From: Phytophthora quininea | Taxonomy: Eukaryota; Oomycota; Peronosporomycetes; Peronosporales; Peronosporaceae | DNA: 64,000 nucleotides | Direction of reading: 5' to 3' | Assembly (NCBI GenBank): GCA_011947345.1 | Contig: JAAVTG010000725.1 | Location: forward strand, 25,319 to 89,318 | Shown here: positions 21,529 to 33,382 of the stretch, piece after piece | How positions within the stretch are numbered: position 1 is the stretch's first letter | Layout of the letters: each line of letters starts with the position of its first letter | Position numbers and translations under genes: made by a program | The notes under the pieces: generated by a model | Seen by the model: only the letters and a program-made list of their open reading frames with translations | The model's database searches: none | Told to the model about the DNA's origin: nothing

Positions 21529-24214
21529 ATGAAGGACATCGGTCCGAGCCTGCTGCTGCTTGCTGCGCTTTCGACAGTCGCTGCCGCCCAAGTGCAAGAC
21601 CGACGACTCAGCAGCGAAGATGACTCGACGGTGCCGTTCAACTCGTGGGGCAACACCGTGGACACGCTGCAATACGGACTCGCCTTCATCGTGGTGCTGG
21701 TGGCGGCCCATCCGCTCGGCCTCTTCTTCCCCAAGCTCTTCAAACTGCCTCTGATCACCGGGTATCTGGTGATCGGCATCATCGCCGGGCCGTTCGTCAC
21801 CAACTTGCTGCCGTCGGAGCTCATCAACATGCTCTCGACATACGTGAGCGCGTTGGCGCTGTCCTTCATCTCGTTCCAAGCTGGCCAAGAGATCTACCTG
21901 CCGGAACTGAGACCGCAGCTCAAGCAAATCTTCACCCTGCTGGCAGTGCTCTACGTGACGGCCATGGTCATCCTCACGTCCGTGCATCTCCTCGCCAACA
22001 ACGCCTTCTTCTACGACGACTTCATCACTAACTGCCAACTGGGCATAGCGCTCATGTTCGGGTCCATCTCGGTGTTGGGCTCACCGGCGACTGTCATGGC
22101 CATTAAGATCGAGCTCAACAGCGTCGGACCCTTCACCAACCTGATGCTGGGGGCGACCATGACGGCCGAGTTCGTCGTGCTGGTGTCCTTCTCCATCTCG
22201 CGGATCGTGTGCTCCATCTACTGCGCCAACTTGAACGTCTCCATGGGCAACCTCTTCTTCACCTTGTCGATCGTGGTGGCCAATCTGTTGGTGGGCGCTG
22301 TCATCGGCCTCGTCATTATCTTGATCTTCCAGATCCCAGGCAGCACGGCTGAAGAGCACCTGGATCTCCACGCTGCATCGACGACAGCGTCGAACTACAG
22401 CCAAAAGGTCGACTTGGAGGCTCCACTCGACCCAGATAGGATGCCGCACCCGCACAATGCCTACGTGGAAGACACGGACGGAGACCGCCAACCGAAGAAG
22501 TCGACCTTCTGGACGACGCAAACGTCATTGAACGCCAAGGGCTTCCTGTGGTTGACGATGGGCTACTTGTTCTACATCGGAACGACGACGATTAGTGAGG
22601 CTACAGTTGCGTCCTACGGACTCTCGTGGGAGGTTAAGTTCGAGCCGCTTCTCGTGTTGATGATGGCCTCCTGTCTCGCCGGTCACTACTCTTTGATCCG
22701 CCACGACATGCACGTGATTCTGGACACCGTGGCGCCGTACATGTTCCTGCCGTTCTTCGTCATGACTGGGGCAGCACTCAAGCTGGACAAGGTAGTGGAT
22801 GCCATCCCGCTCATGAGTTTGTACGTCGGTCTGCGCTTCGTGGCGATCTTCATCGCTTGCTACTTTGGTGGTCGCTTCCTGCTCAAGCTCACCCCACGGC
22901 AGTACAACAATCTGTGGCTGACCATGACGCCTCAAGCTGGCGTGGCGTTGGGTCTTGCCAACGAAGTCAAAGCGCTAAGCTCCGAACCGTGGGCTGGGAG
23001 TTCGCAGCGACCATCGTCGCCGCTGTGGTTGTCAACCAGATTATCGGACCGGTCCTCTGCGCGATCGGCCTCACTAGAGCAGGTGAAAGCATGTACGACC
23101 GCGTTGCTGAACCGCAAGCAGGAGACGACGACGGTGAGTCGGACTCAGATAGTGTCGGTGGCAGACCACTACGTCGTCGTCTCTCTAGCAGCAATCGAAC
23201 CCAAGGGAACGGAGACCCGCGAGTGCTGCTGCCGTTCACCAAAGTGCGCAGTGCGGTGGTCATTGGTGAAGACGAAGTCGCATTCGAGATCGCGCTGGAG
23301 CTTTCGCTCTACGGCGCGAACGTGAATGTCCCGCTGCTAGACGAAGAGCTGGCCGACAAGTGGCATCGCATCAACGAGACGATTCTGTCGAGGACGGCCA
23401 AGGGGGAGCTCATTTCGTACAGGAACAAGTTGAAAGACCGCGAGCATGACGAGCACATGCAAGGAATGTCGTCTGCCGATGTATTGATCTTCACGGGTGA
23501 CGGTAATCGAACAGTGGAGCACGTCAAGGCTATGAAGGCGCTGCTAGGAGAGACCCATCCACGTATGATCGCCGTCATCCCGGAATGCACGTTCAGCAAG
23601 GAGCTCAAAGAGCTGGGCGTGTTGATCATCCAACCCAACATTGCCCTGGCGAATATCGCCACGCGGATGGCGCTGCTGGACCAGAAATTAGCCGAGTCGC
23701 TCTCGAACGAGATCAGCACCACGAGCGACTTCGCCACCGCTTCCTACTTCATGTGTCGCGACTCGATGCACTCACTGTCGGACATGAGACTTGATGGTCG
23801 TCGTCTAGCGCTCGGCAGAAGCGTTGTGAACCACCACTCGGTCAACTACGACCGACTGGCCGAGACGTTGGCGGCCGAGAACTTGCCGATGCCGCCGCCG
23901 CCGTCACGAGTGTCCATGTTCGGCACTTCTGCGGCAGGCTTCGACCCGTTCGCAAGACGAGGCGACCAAATGTCGGCCTACGAGCACTTTGTGGTGCAGG
24001 ACGAACCCGAACAGAATTCCAACGACACCGGCGTGTTCAACGGACAGTTTGTGGCTCGATCGCCGCGCATGGGGTGTTCCCGTCGCCACAGGGCGACAAC
24101 CCGTACATGTTCATGCGGTCGAGGACAGGTCGGAACTCGAGCGGAGGTCGCTCTCGCTTGGGCTCTGGATCGGGCGTTCGCCAACTCACACGCACACACT
24201 CGGACGTTGTGTAG
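21529..24214 (+). CDS. CPA2-type monovalent cation/proton antiporter with cytoplasmic nucleotide-binding-like tail
   Basis: MKDIGPSLLLLAALSTVAAAQ is a signal sequence followed by a short lumenal segment, then 12-13 hydrophobic helices of the Na+/H+ exchanger fold (HPLGLFFPKLFKLPLITGYL, FQAGQEIYLPELRPQL, SISVLGSPATVMAIKIEL). A polar loop (about 22330-22520) splits the helices. After the last helix the tail reads as a Rossmann-like TrkA-N/KefB domain (SAVVIGEDEVAFEIALELSLYGANV) and a disordered C-terminus. The layout fits the KefB/TMCO3 branch, moving K+ or Na+ against H+ across an internal or plasma membrane. Frame breaks lie near 22982 (GAACC) and 24073 (G4); single-base repair restores TVGWEFAATIVAAVVV and a Ser/Gly/Arg-rich end stopping at 24214. 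Confidence 0.8.
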
Positions 24215-24453
24215 GCCTAGCGAAGAATATGATTTATTAGCCTCACAGCAGGTGTCATCTGGAAGATAAGACGTTGCCGTGCGCATGGCAATCGTCCAGC
24301 AACTGCAACATGCGCATCATTCTCTACAAGAACGGTGTATCTGTGTATTCATCCTGTACAAGAACTTTTACTGAAAGGTCGCGCGATCTTCGCCCTGGCT
24401 TCAGTCGATATTCTGCGCTCAAGAGCTCAAGTCCGCATTGCAGAGTGATTGTC

Positions 24454-26807
24454 ATGGCCGAAGAAGCCCCCGCCCCCGTGTCCCCCAACAAGCTGGCGCA
24501 GCGCCTGTCGTCGGCGCAGCTCACGGACGCCAAGATCACGGGCTTCCCGCAGTTCACGCCCGCGCACCGCTCGCTCATGGCCAAGCACCTGTCGCCGCAG
24601 ATCTACGCCCAGCTCAAGGAGGTTAAGACGTCCACGGGCTACACGCTGGAGCGCGCCATCCAGACGGGTGTAGACAACCCGCACCTGGGCGTGGGCGTCA
24701 CGGCCGGCGACGAGGAGTGCTACGAGCTATTCAAGCCGCTGTTCGACCCCGTGATCGAGGGCTGGCACGGCTACAAGCCTGGGGACACGCACAAGTGCGA
24801 TATGGACCCGAGCCATGTCACCCACGGCAAGCTGCCGGACGAGTTCATCATCAGCACGCGCATCCGCGCCGGCAGGAACATTCGCGGCATGCCGCTGCCC
24901 CTGCCACGTCCCGAGCGCACCGAAAGGACGTCATGAACCTGCTGCAGAGCGCGCTGGGCGACATGAGCGGAGACCTGAGCGGCAAGTTCTACAAGCTGTC
25001 GGAAATGACGCCAGAGGACGAGCAGCAGCTGATCCAGGACCACTTCTTGTTCCAGAAGCCTGGAGGCGGCACGCTGCTGGAAGCAGCCGGAGCTGCTCGA
25101 GACTGGCCCTCAGCCAGAGGCATCTTCCATAATAACGACAAGACCTTCTTGGTCTGGTGCAATGAAGAGGACCACATGCGAGTCATCTCCATGCAGGACG
25201 GAGGAGACGTCGGTGCGGTATTTGAGCGCTTCTGTCGCGCGATTAAAAGCGTCGAGGAGAGCATCAAGGCTAAAGGGAAGGAGTTCATGTACAACGAACA
25301 CTTGGGCTTCATCGGTACCTGTCCGAGCAACTTGGGCACGGGCTTGAGAGCCAGCGTCATGGTCAAGCTGCCCAAGCTGACTGAAGATGTCCCTAGGTTC
25401 GAAAAGATCTGCTCCTTACTGCACTTGCAGCCCAGAGGCACCGCTGGAGAGCACTCGGCCTCTGTGGGAGGCGTGTACGACGTCAGCAACAAGCAGCGCA
25501 TCGGCCACTCCGAGGCGGAGCTGGTGCAAACCATGATCAATGGCATCACGCTGCTCATTGCGATGGAGCAGAAGCTCGTGGCTGGCGAATCCATTGACGC
25601 TCTTATCCCCACGGAGTCAGCTGCTCCTGTGATCATTGATGCTGGTGCTCCTCTTGTTGCGTCGAACACTAGCACGGCAGTGCTGCCGTCCCAGGAGGAC
25701 AACTACCCAGTCTTCACTCCTAAGCACCGCAGTCTCATGGCGAAGCACTTGACCAAAGAGCTGTATGAGAAGCTCAAAGACAAGCACTCGAGCAAGGGCT
25801 ACACACTGGACCAAGCCATTCAGACGGGCATCGACAACCCGCACCTTGGCGTAGGCATCGTAGCTGGAGATGAAGAGTGCTTCGAAATCTTCAAAGAGAT
25901 CTACGACCCCGTGATCGAGGGCTGGCACGGCTTCAAGCCAGATGACAAACATCATACCGATATGGACGTGTCGAAGCTGATCAATGCCGATAAGATCGAC
26001 AACGCGTACGTGCAGTCGACGCGTGTGCGTGCTGGCCGCAACATTCGCGGCTTGAGTCTGCCGCCTGGCACGACGCGAGCCGAGCGCCTTGAGGTGGAGA
26101 ACCTCGTGTCTACCGCCTTGTCTGCACTAACGGACGAGTTAAAGGGCAAGTACTACCCACTCAGTGTCATGACGAAGGAGGAGGAAGATCAGCTTCAAAA
26201 AGATCACTTCCTCTTCCAAAAGCCTGGCGGTGGCACCTTGCTAACAGGCGCTGGGGCAGCTCGTGACTGGCCCAGCGGACGTGGCATTTTCCACAACGAC
26301 CAGAAGACCTTCTTGGTCTGGTGCAACGAGGAAGATCACATGCGAGTGATCTCTATGCAGAGCGATGGAAACATCGTCGAGGTGTTTACGCGTTGGGTCA
26401 AGGCCGTGGCGGCCGTGGAGGAGAGCATAAAAGCCAACGGCTACGGCTTCATGCACAACGACCACCACGGATTCATCGGAACGTGCCCGTCCAACTTGGG
26501 CACAGGCCTTCGCGCCAGTATGTTCGTCAAGCTTGAAAAGCTTGGAGCTGATCCCCATGCGCTCGAAGCCGTTTGCGAGCCCTTCGGTCTGCAGCCTCGC
26601 GGGTCCGCCGGCGAGCACTCGGCTGCGGTGGGTGGCATGTGGGACATCTCGAACAAGGCGCGCATTGGTAAGTCGGAAGTGGAGCTCGTGCAGACGATGA
26701 TCGATGGCGTCGGCAAGCTCATCGAGCTCGAAAAGGAGCTCGAGGGTGGCAAGAGCTACGCCGATGTGCTGGCCTCTGTGGGCGTTACCTCGAATGCTGG
26801 CCACTGA
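24454..26807 (+). CDS. Two-domain phosphagen (arginine/taurocyamine-type) kinase
   Basis: Two complete phosphagen kinase units are fused: domain 1 about 24500-25590, domain 2 about 25700-26800, joined by a Val/Ala-rich linker. Each has the guanidino-kinase marks: GYTLE/DxAIQTGVDNPHLGVG, RAGRNIRG, LVWCNEEDHMRVISMQ, and FIGTCPSNLGTGLRAS, which holds the reactive cysteine. Both domains therefore look catalytic. The enzyme reversibly moves phosphate between ATP and a guanidino compound as an energy buffer, e.g. in zoospores. Oomycete members are known to prefer taurocyamine; sequence alone does not settle the substrate. One frame break at about 24925 (GAAAGG in ERTE-KDVMN) is repaired by one A. 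This highly conserved gene is unlikely to be decayed, which supports sequence error. Confidence 0.9.
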
Positions 26808-28073
26808 AGCCGACTGTAGTCGCGAGAGCAGACGGGAGCTGATCGCAGAAAAGTCGTCGTTTCTCGCTCGCGGCTACAGACAACAAGCGCACTGCCATTG
26901 CAATTGGATCCTGAGCTGAGTGCTGCAAACGCCGAGGCATAGTCTTATTCTTTATCTTTTATGCCGATAATGCTCCACCTGCTGCCCATAATCGATTGAG
27001 ACGCCCTTGGGACGAACTACCACCACCAATCCGTTAGCTCAAAAGCGTGAAAGCAACTCCTGGCAGCTGCAAAGCTCTCGAATCGCCTTCACCACTTGCG
27101 GGATTTGGACGAGCAGCGACCCGACCGTGCAGCCTTCAGCAGTCATGCTGGACACGACGTTGTCGCCACCTTCGTGCGTTGAGGTGATGCCATAGAAGAC
27201 GAAAACGAGGGGCGTCTCCAAAGATACCTCACCACGGCCTCGCAAAGCCGCTCACGATGTTTTGGGGCATGACGACTGCTGTCTTGACAGCCTCCGGATC
27301 GTGCGGCAGTTCGCGCTTTCGCGACGTCAGAACTTCATTTCGTGCTCATACCAATCGCCCAAGAGCAACTCCCAACCAGTACAGTGCGGAGACATCCGCC
27401 GTTAACCAGTTTTCAATGCAGCTGGCAAGGCCAAAGCTCGGCACTCGACTCTTGGACGATGTCGATGCTGCCATGTCACCGCGCGTTGCAGTTGAGCCAT
27501 TGGCGATCTGCCGATCGTTTTGAACGGCACTCGGCGATCCGTTTACTCTGCGGGAACATCATCTTTTACATGTTTGCACTGCCAATTGGCAAGTCTCGGG
27601 CGAGAGTTTGTCGCTGCAAGTGTTTAAGCTTCTCGCTGATAGTACATCCGGTTCTCCTGCCCATGTCCATTTCAACTGCAACGACAGCGTTTGCTGCTTT
27701 CCTCGGAGGCGTTTGTAAACGCTATCCGTGCATTAATCGACACGGTGCATGCATTGTCGAGACTGCAGAGCCTGTAGGTCTGTTCTCTGGTACATTCCGG
27801 CTCGTTGACCAGTTCAACGTCGATGCTTCAAAGCAATTTCCTGGTGCTCCTGTTGTCTGTCTCTGGGGGTGCAACAGGGCGTCTGCCGGACGGTCTGGAA
27901 CTTATGAGACCTCACCTCAACGCCTGAAGAGCAGAAGCAAGTCATTCCCAACTTTACCCTGCGACTGGCAAGCGTTCTCGACGCCTTGGCGGACTAGTAC
28001 ATGACCCCTTGCTTAGTGGTGGATCTCTAGAGTACCACCTGTCCAGTGGTGCCGCAGTGAGTTATCGGTGATC
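26808..28073. other. Intergenic stretch without a clear gene
   Basis: About 1.27 kb. A minus-strand segment at about 27039-27245 (TPLVFVFYGITSTHEGGDNVVSS) and one near 27390-27480 (ENWLTADVSALYWLGVALG) look faintly protein-like but cannot be joined into a gene; they may be remnants. The 220-codon plus-strand frame at 27342-28004 has no protein-like features. Confidence 0.35.
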
Positions 28074-28970
28074 ATGTCCGGACTTCACTTGATTGTCAAT
28101 CCGGTCGAGAGGGAGTCGAAGCTGTCGAGTCCGAGTGATGAGCTGTCGAAGCAACTAGTGAGACCGGCAGAACCGAGCCCAAAGAAGCCGCGAGTCTTAC
28201 ATCCCGATGAGAAGCGAGCCATCCGACGGGAGCAATGTCGAGCTAACCAGGCCCGCTACCGTCAGAAGCAGATGCGGATCAAGCGACAACTCCGACAGGA
28301 AATGCAGCGACTCGAGGAGGAAATGCACGGCCTCCGACTCCAGAAGCGCAGCATCCGGTTCGAGCGAAAGACCACCGACAGTCCCTGGACGATCGTCGGC
28401 GAAGTGTTCCGTCTCATCGAGGACGGCTTTCGGTCGCCGTGGCGACTGGCCAGTCTCGAGGAAATGATGAAGCACGACGAGACCCGGCAAACGTTGGAGC
28501 GACTGCAGAAGTCGTTCGCTCACGACGTGGCTTTCGGGGAACTGCGCGGCATCCATGCACTCATGGACCAATGGAGACGCTACTCGTTGTACTTCGAGGA
28601 GCCGCGGCTGGAGCTGAAGGAAGTCAAGGCGGTGGCGACGAATGTCATGAGAGCGACGGCGACGCTCAGTGTCACCGTCACAGAGTTCACAGTGCGCTGT
28701 CTGTTCCCTCACCTCGCGTACGGCGGCAATTCCTCGCTGGACGAACGACTACTGAACCAACGCCTCAACTGCAAAAGCGTGGTACAGATTTGCTTTGACA
28801 AAGGAACGGGTCGTATCGTCCGGTTTGACGTCTCTGTGGACTGGGTGAGACCGCTGTTTCGGTTGCTGGGGAGCTTTGCTGCTGTGTCGGAGGTGCTCGA
28901 TCAAGCTCTTATTACTCCGAGCAGTGTGGTCGGGGACATCCCACGACATCTATCCTTTGGTAGCGACTAG
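28074..28970 (+). CDS. Oomycete bZIP transcription factor, copy 1
   Basis: A 298-residue protein. After a 45-residue polar N-terminus comes a basic region RREQCRANQARYRQKQ, then a short leucine-zipper-like helix (QLRQEMQRLEEEMHGLRLQKR). The invariant Asn of classical bZIP basic regions is Cys here, a change known from oomycete bZIPs. The C-terminal 200 residues form the conserved domain found in this oomycete subfamily (SPWRLASLEEMM, ALMDQWRRYSLYFEEPRLEL, GRIVRFDVSVDWVRPLF). It acts in the nucleus on DNA; targets are unknown. Everything from codon 47 onward lies in an inverted duplication and is repeated at 39276-40034. It converges on GH-B. Confidence 0.9.
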   Translation: MSGLHLIVNPVERESKLSSPSDELSKQLVRPAEPSPKKPRVLHPDEKRAIRREQCRANQARYRQKQMRIKRQLRQEMQRLEEEMHGLRLQKRSIRFERKTTDSPWTIVGEVFRLIEDGFRSPWRLASLEEMMKHDETRQTLERLQKSFAHDVAFGELRGIHALMDQWRRYSLYFEEPRLELKEVKAVATNVMRATATLSVTVTEFTVRCLFPHLAYGGNSSLDERLLNQRLNCKSVVQICFDKGTGRIVRFDVSVDWVRPLFRLLGSFAAVSEVLDQALITPSSVVGDIPRHLSFGSD

Positions 28971-29439
28971 GGAGTAGACCAGCAAGTTTGTGGTAGTGTT
29001 TAGAGTTGTGTAATGTAATGTGAACGGGATCTATGCAGTGAATGGAAGGTTGCAGTGGAGGTGTGCTTGCTGGAGGTAAAACGAACAATTTTTATTTACG
29101 CATGTCATGTTGAAAGCAGCAGCCCTAGAGCTGCAGCACTAGCAGCCAGTCGAAGTCGACGCCACCGCTCGAAGGAGGAGTGAAGTCTACGCGGGTGCCA
29201 TCACCGCTCTCAGGAACGTTCACCGTCGAGTCTTCCGAGTACTGGCCGTCACGAGGGTTGAACCACTTGGCGATACCGGAACGAGCTCCAGATCCGTTGT
29301 CTAGCTGCAGACTGAAAGTGTCGCCGTAACCGGTGTAGACGTAGTAGCGGTCGCGGCTCTGTGAAGCGAGCACGGAAATGTAGCGCATGCCTTCGTAAGT
29401 GTTGACGGATTTACCGGTGTGGCCGCTGGGGCTGGCAAG
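28212..29439. repeat. Inverted duplication, arm 1 (bZIP core plus 3' end of GH-B)
   Basis: This arm matches 38808-40034 in inverted orientation; by eye the only difference is one G in a GGG run after the bZIP stop. It covers most of bZIP copy 1, the intergenic gap and the last 105 or so codons of GH-B. Beyond 29439 the two GH genes differ at normal paralogue level, so the edge is sharp. Confidence 0.9.
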
Positions 29440-30721
29440 GAGTTCGCGGGCAGGCTCAAGCTGCTCCAGGATGGCAGTCGAGAGACCCTTTAGCGGCTTA
29501 GTGACGTACTGGATCTGCCACGCTCCTTCCAGGTTGACGTCCTTGCGCCATGAACCGGTGGCGTTCTGGTTGATCTGCGGGGCGTAGTAATTGGCGTCGC
29601 TAAGTAGGTCAGCACGCGGTTCGTACATTTGCCAGACACTGTTGCAGCCGTACGTGAATCCGGAAGCACCACCGTAGACGCCGTGGTAGAGTCCCGTTCG
29701 GACGTGGGAAGCGTTCCAAATGATCTTCTCGAGGTTGAAGCCGTCGTGGGCACCTTCGTAGTGGTTTTCTAGGTCAAGTACTGGGCCCGTGAAGGCATCG
29801 CGCATGCCTGCAATCAGCTCGTAGTTCTTGGTCGCATCCCAACCTTGCGTGGGCGTGAACTTGGAGGTCGGATCGGGTGTGGCGTGGCCGGACTGCACCG
29901 CATCGATGGACACACGGTCTTCCTCGTTGGGTAGCATCAAATGGCCGTAGGCTTCCGGCGTCACCTCGGGCTTCACAATCCACCCAGCGGTGGGGTGGTA
30001 GAGCACCACCGACTCGTATCCGTGGGCGCTTTCAGCCTCCTTCAGACCGGAGCGCATACTGGCCCACACGGACGACGTGTCTTCGATGGGGGCTAGTAGT
30101 GACGGCAGATCCTGGTCCGGGTCCTCCGCGTACGCAGCCTGCACCTCCGACATGTTCCAAGACCAGAGCGCGTTCGAGTCACCGCCGAGGATCTTGGGCA
30201 GACCGGGGTAGCGGTCGCCGATGTACTTGCCCCACTCGTAGGCGTTCGACTCGTTGAAGATTGGGGTCGTGCTGTGCCAGCCACCGTTGACCCACATGCC
30301 CCATGACGGGACGAGCGCAACCAAGATGCCGTAGCTGGCAGCCAGATCGACGGTCCAGTCGACGAGCTCGAAGTAGGCTTCGTTGGGCTTGGTCGGGTCC
30401 GAGTTATTGAACGGCAGGTCGCCGTAGAAGTTCTCGCGGGTCGTGCCGTTCAGCTCCGAGATCACCACCGTCTGAACCACATTGTAGCCCTGCTCGGCAC
30501 GGGTACGTAGGTAGTAGTCGATGGAGGTCTTGTTGAGACGGTGGATCAACTCCCAAGCAGTGTCGGCTTGCCAGAAGAAGGGCTCTTCCGAGGCAGTACG
30601 CGTGAGGTATACCGTAGTGAGGTGCGGTGATGGCGAGACCGTGCCAGGACGGTTGGTCCTGACCGGCGTTGGCGAGTCCGGCGACGGCAGCGAGGCCGAC
30701 GACTGCAGTGGAGACCTTCAT
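29125..30721 (-). CDS. DUF4038-type secreted glycoside hydrolase (GH-B)
   Basis: MKVSTAVVGLAAVAGLANA is a signal peptide. The catalytic TIM-barrel region follows (RTASEEPFFWQADTAWELIH, LRTRAEQGYNVVQTVVISEL, ASYGILVALVPSWG, DRYPGLPKILGGDSN), then a C-terminal beta domain of the putative collagen-binding-2 type (KWFNPRDGQY, FTPPSSGGVDFDWLLVL). The protein is about 532 residues, as in GH-C. One frame break near 30620 (HYG-RYL) needs two added bases, which makes it the one break in this cluster that is not a simple run error. The 3' end is shared almost exactly with GH-E. Many N-x-S/T sites suggest glycosylation. Secreted carbohydrate hydrolysis (apiosidase-like) is inferred. Confidence 0.85.
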
Positions 30722-31783
30722 CAAGAGCCGGAGGTTGAAACGACGACTGCTGAACGTGACAAATCGAGGAATGGAAACGGGGTCATCGCACGGCGGCAAG
30801 ACCCCATCGTTGAAGATCGCGAGCGTGTTGCACGGGCCTAGTACAAACGCATTAATACGAGGCCCGCTTGATTTCTCTGCTTGGACCGCGCCAAGGAGAG
30901 CATTGCAACGTGCTGCGCAATTCATGCTTCAACTACCGTAACGAAAGAGACCGCGTCGAGCGGAACAGGAGGAGCGCTATCCGTGAAACGAAATTGCTTC
31001 AACTCCAAGATATGTTTTCGGTGCCCGATTCTTCGCACTTTTGGTCTCCAACCACGCTGGTCCTGATCACACGACCGGTTTGTGCGCGTCCAGGCATCCG
31101 CTTGGACCTTTGTACGCCATCGCCGCTTGCAGAGCTATGAAAGTGTTGACGGATTACGTTGGACTCGTTCATACTCTTCATCAATATCTTCGTCGACCAA
31201 GTCGCTTGTCGACTCCTTCCTCGTCAAGATTTTTGCGGTTGTAGTCGCGCCTTCGAGTCCCCTCTCCAATCTCGACGAGCTTTATGCGCGTCGGGGCCAT
31301 CTGCAGATCGGTATTAGACACCTCATGACTTGTTGCCGCGGATGTCCCTGCAACCATCTGCTGGTCACCGCGGGGTCCGTGGATGCAGTGTGGAAAAGGC
31401 GGCTGGTGCAATCGCGATTGGCGAGAACGCGTCGAGTCGAGTTGCCGTCGCCAATACACGAGCAGTGGGAAGCTGCAGATGTCATGGACCGGTGAGCTTG
31501 CCCTCGGTGCTGCATTATCACTTCCAGATACCTTTCGTCATGCAGAACGCTAACCTCTTTGTGAATTACAGTACCGGCAAGCGGATCAGGCATTATTTTG
31601 CGTGATTACTCCTTGAGTCAACACAAAGAAAGTCGAAGCAGCAGCGCTGCGCGATCCAAAGTGCAAACACCAAGCATTGTCGACTGGTAAACTTGACGTT
31701 TTTGTGCGGATGTCGCCCACGCGCCCCGTAAACTCGTTGGCAAGCAGCCCCCGCCAGTTCATTTCTACTTTCTCCGCTCTAGG
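30722..31783. other. Intergenic region between divergent GH-B and GH-C
   Basis: About 1.06 kb. Short open frames only. It should hold both promoters; an Inr-like TTCATTTC lies about 20 bases upstream of the GH-C start. Confidence 0.4.
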
Positions 31784-33382
31784 ATGAAGATCTCCACTGC
31801 AGTCGCCGGCCTCGCTGCCGTCGCCGGACTCGCCAACGCCGGTCAGGACCAACCGTCCTGGCACAATCTCGCCATCTCCGCGCCGCACTATGGTCGATAC
31901 CTCTACCGTACTGCTTCTGAGGAGCCATTCTTCTGGCAAGCCGACACGGCCTGGGAGCTGATGCACCGTCTCAACAAGACCTCCATCGACTTCTACCTAC
32001 GTACCCGTGCCGAGCAGGGCTACAATGTGGTCCAGACGGTGGTGATCTCGGAGCTGAACGGCACGACCCGCGAGAACTTCTACGGCGACCTGCCGATCAA
32101 CGAGTCCGACCCGACCAAGCCCAACGAAGCCTACTTCGAGCTCGTCGACTGGACCGTCGATCTGGCTGCCAGCTACGGTATTTTGATCGCTCTAGTGCCC
32201 ACATGGGGCATGTACGTCAACGGTGGCTGGCACAGCACGACCCCAATCTTCAACGAGTCGAACGCCTACGAGTGGGGCAAGTACATCGGCGACCGCTACC
32301 CCGGTCTGCCCAAGATCCTCGGCGGTGACTCGAACGCGCTCTGGTCTTGGAACATGTCGGAGGTGCAGGCTGCGTACGCGGAGGACCCGGACCAGGATCT
32401 GCCGTCGCTTTTGGCCCCACTCGACGACACGTCGTCTGTGTGGGCGAGCATGCTCCACGGTCTCAAGGACTCGGAACGCGAGAAGGGATACGAGTCGATG
32501 GTGCTGTATCACCCGACCAATAGCTGGATTGTCAAGCCTGAGGTGACGCCGCTGCCCTACGGCCACATCATGCTGCAGAACGAGGAGGACCGTGTGTCGG
32601 TTGATGCGGTGCAGTCCGGCCACGCCACACCCGATCCGACCTCCAAGTTCACCCCCGTCGCTGGCTGGGACTCGACCAAGAACTACGAGAACATTGCCGA
32701 GATGCGTGACAAGTTCACCGGTCCGGTGCTCGACCTGGAAAACCACTACGAAGGTGCTCACGACGGCTTCAACCTGGAGAAGCTCATCTGGAACGCTTCC
32801 CACATTCGTACCGGACTCTACCACGGCGTCTACGGTGGCGCCACCGGGTTCACGTACGGCTGCAACAGTGTCTGGCAAATGTACGAACCGCGTGCTGACC
32901 TACTTAGCGACGCCAATTACTACGCGCCGCAGATCAACCAGAACGCCACCGGTTCATGGCGCAAGGACGTCAACTTGGAAGGAGCGTGGCAGATCCAGTA
33001 CGTCACCCAGCCGCTGCAGAACTTGACCACCGCCGAGCTCGAGCAGCTGGAGCCCGCCCGCGAACTGCTCTCTAGCCCCAGCAACCACACCGGCAAGTCC
33101 GCCAACACATACGAGGGCACGCGGTACATTTCCGTGCTGGCCTCCAAGACTCGCGACCGCTACTACGCCTACGCCGGTCACGGCGACGAGTTCAGCCTGC
33201 AGCTGGATATCGGCGCGGGCGCTCGCAATGGCGCTGCTAAGTGGTTCAACCCGCGCGACGGCCAGTACTATGCCAACGCTACGGTGAGTGTTCCGGAAAC
33301 TGGTGACGCCACTCGTGTGGTCTTCACTCCTCCATCCAGCGGAGGCATTGACGAGGACTGGCTGCTCGTACTCGAGTTTTAG
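31784..33382 (+). CDS. DUF4038-type secreted glycoside hydrolase, intact copy (GH-C)
   Basis: This is the only complete, unbroken member in the window: 532 residues from MKISTAVAGLAAVAGLANA (signal) to LLVLEF. Domain order is signal, DUF4038-like TIM barrel (about residues 25-400, with WQADTAWELMHRLNKTS, TVVISELNGTTRENFYGDL, LVPTWGMYVNGGW, ENHYEGAHDGFN, GVYGGATGFTYGCNSVWQMY) and the C-terminal beta domain (KWFNPRDGQY...PPSSGG). The Glu in ENHYEGAHDG and the Asp/Glu of the DTAWEL and SELNG segments are candidate acidic catalytic residues. Use it as reference for reading the broken copies. Related enzymes cleave pectic side-chain sugars; the substrate here is unproven. Confidence 0.9.
   Translation: MKISTAVAGLAAVAGLANAGQDQPSWHNLAISAPHYGRYLYRTASEEPFFWQADTAWELMHRLNKTSIDFYLRTRAEQGYNVVQTVVISELNGTTRENFYGDLPINESDPTKPNEAYFELVDWTVDLAASYGILIALVPTWGMYVNGGWHSTTPIFNESNAYEWGKYIGDRYPGLPKILGGDSNALWSWNMSEVQAAYAEDPDQDLPSLLAPLDDTSSVWASMLHGLKDSEREKGYESMVLYHPTNSWIVKPEVTPLPYGHIMLQNEEDRVSVDAVQSGHATPDPTSKFTPVAGWDSTKNYENIAEMRDKFTGPVLDLENHYEGAHDGFNLEKLIWNASHIRTGLYHGVYGGATGFTYGCNSVWQMYEPRADLLSDANYYAPQINQNATGSWRKDVNLEGAWQIQYVTQPLQNLTTAELEQLEPARELLSSPSNHTGKSANTYEGTRYISVLASKTRDRYYAYAGHGDEFSLQLDIGAGARNGAAKWFNPRDGQYYANATVSVPETGDATRVVFTPPSSGGIDEDWLLVLEF

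Noticed and set aside
27342..28004. A 220-codon plus-strand frame
   Set aside because: No signal, domain or periodic pattern, and no homology I can recall; likely chance.
30404..30925. A separate small secreted protein starting at the GH-B signal peptide
   Set aside because: It is the GH-B N-terminus run out of frame after the break near 30620.
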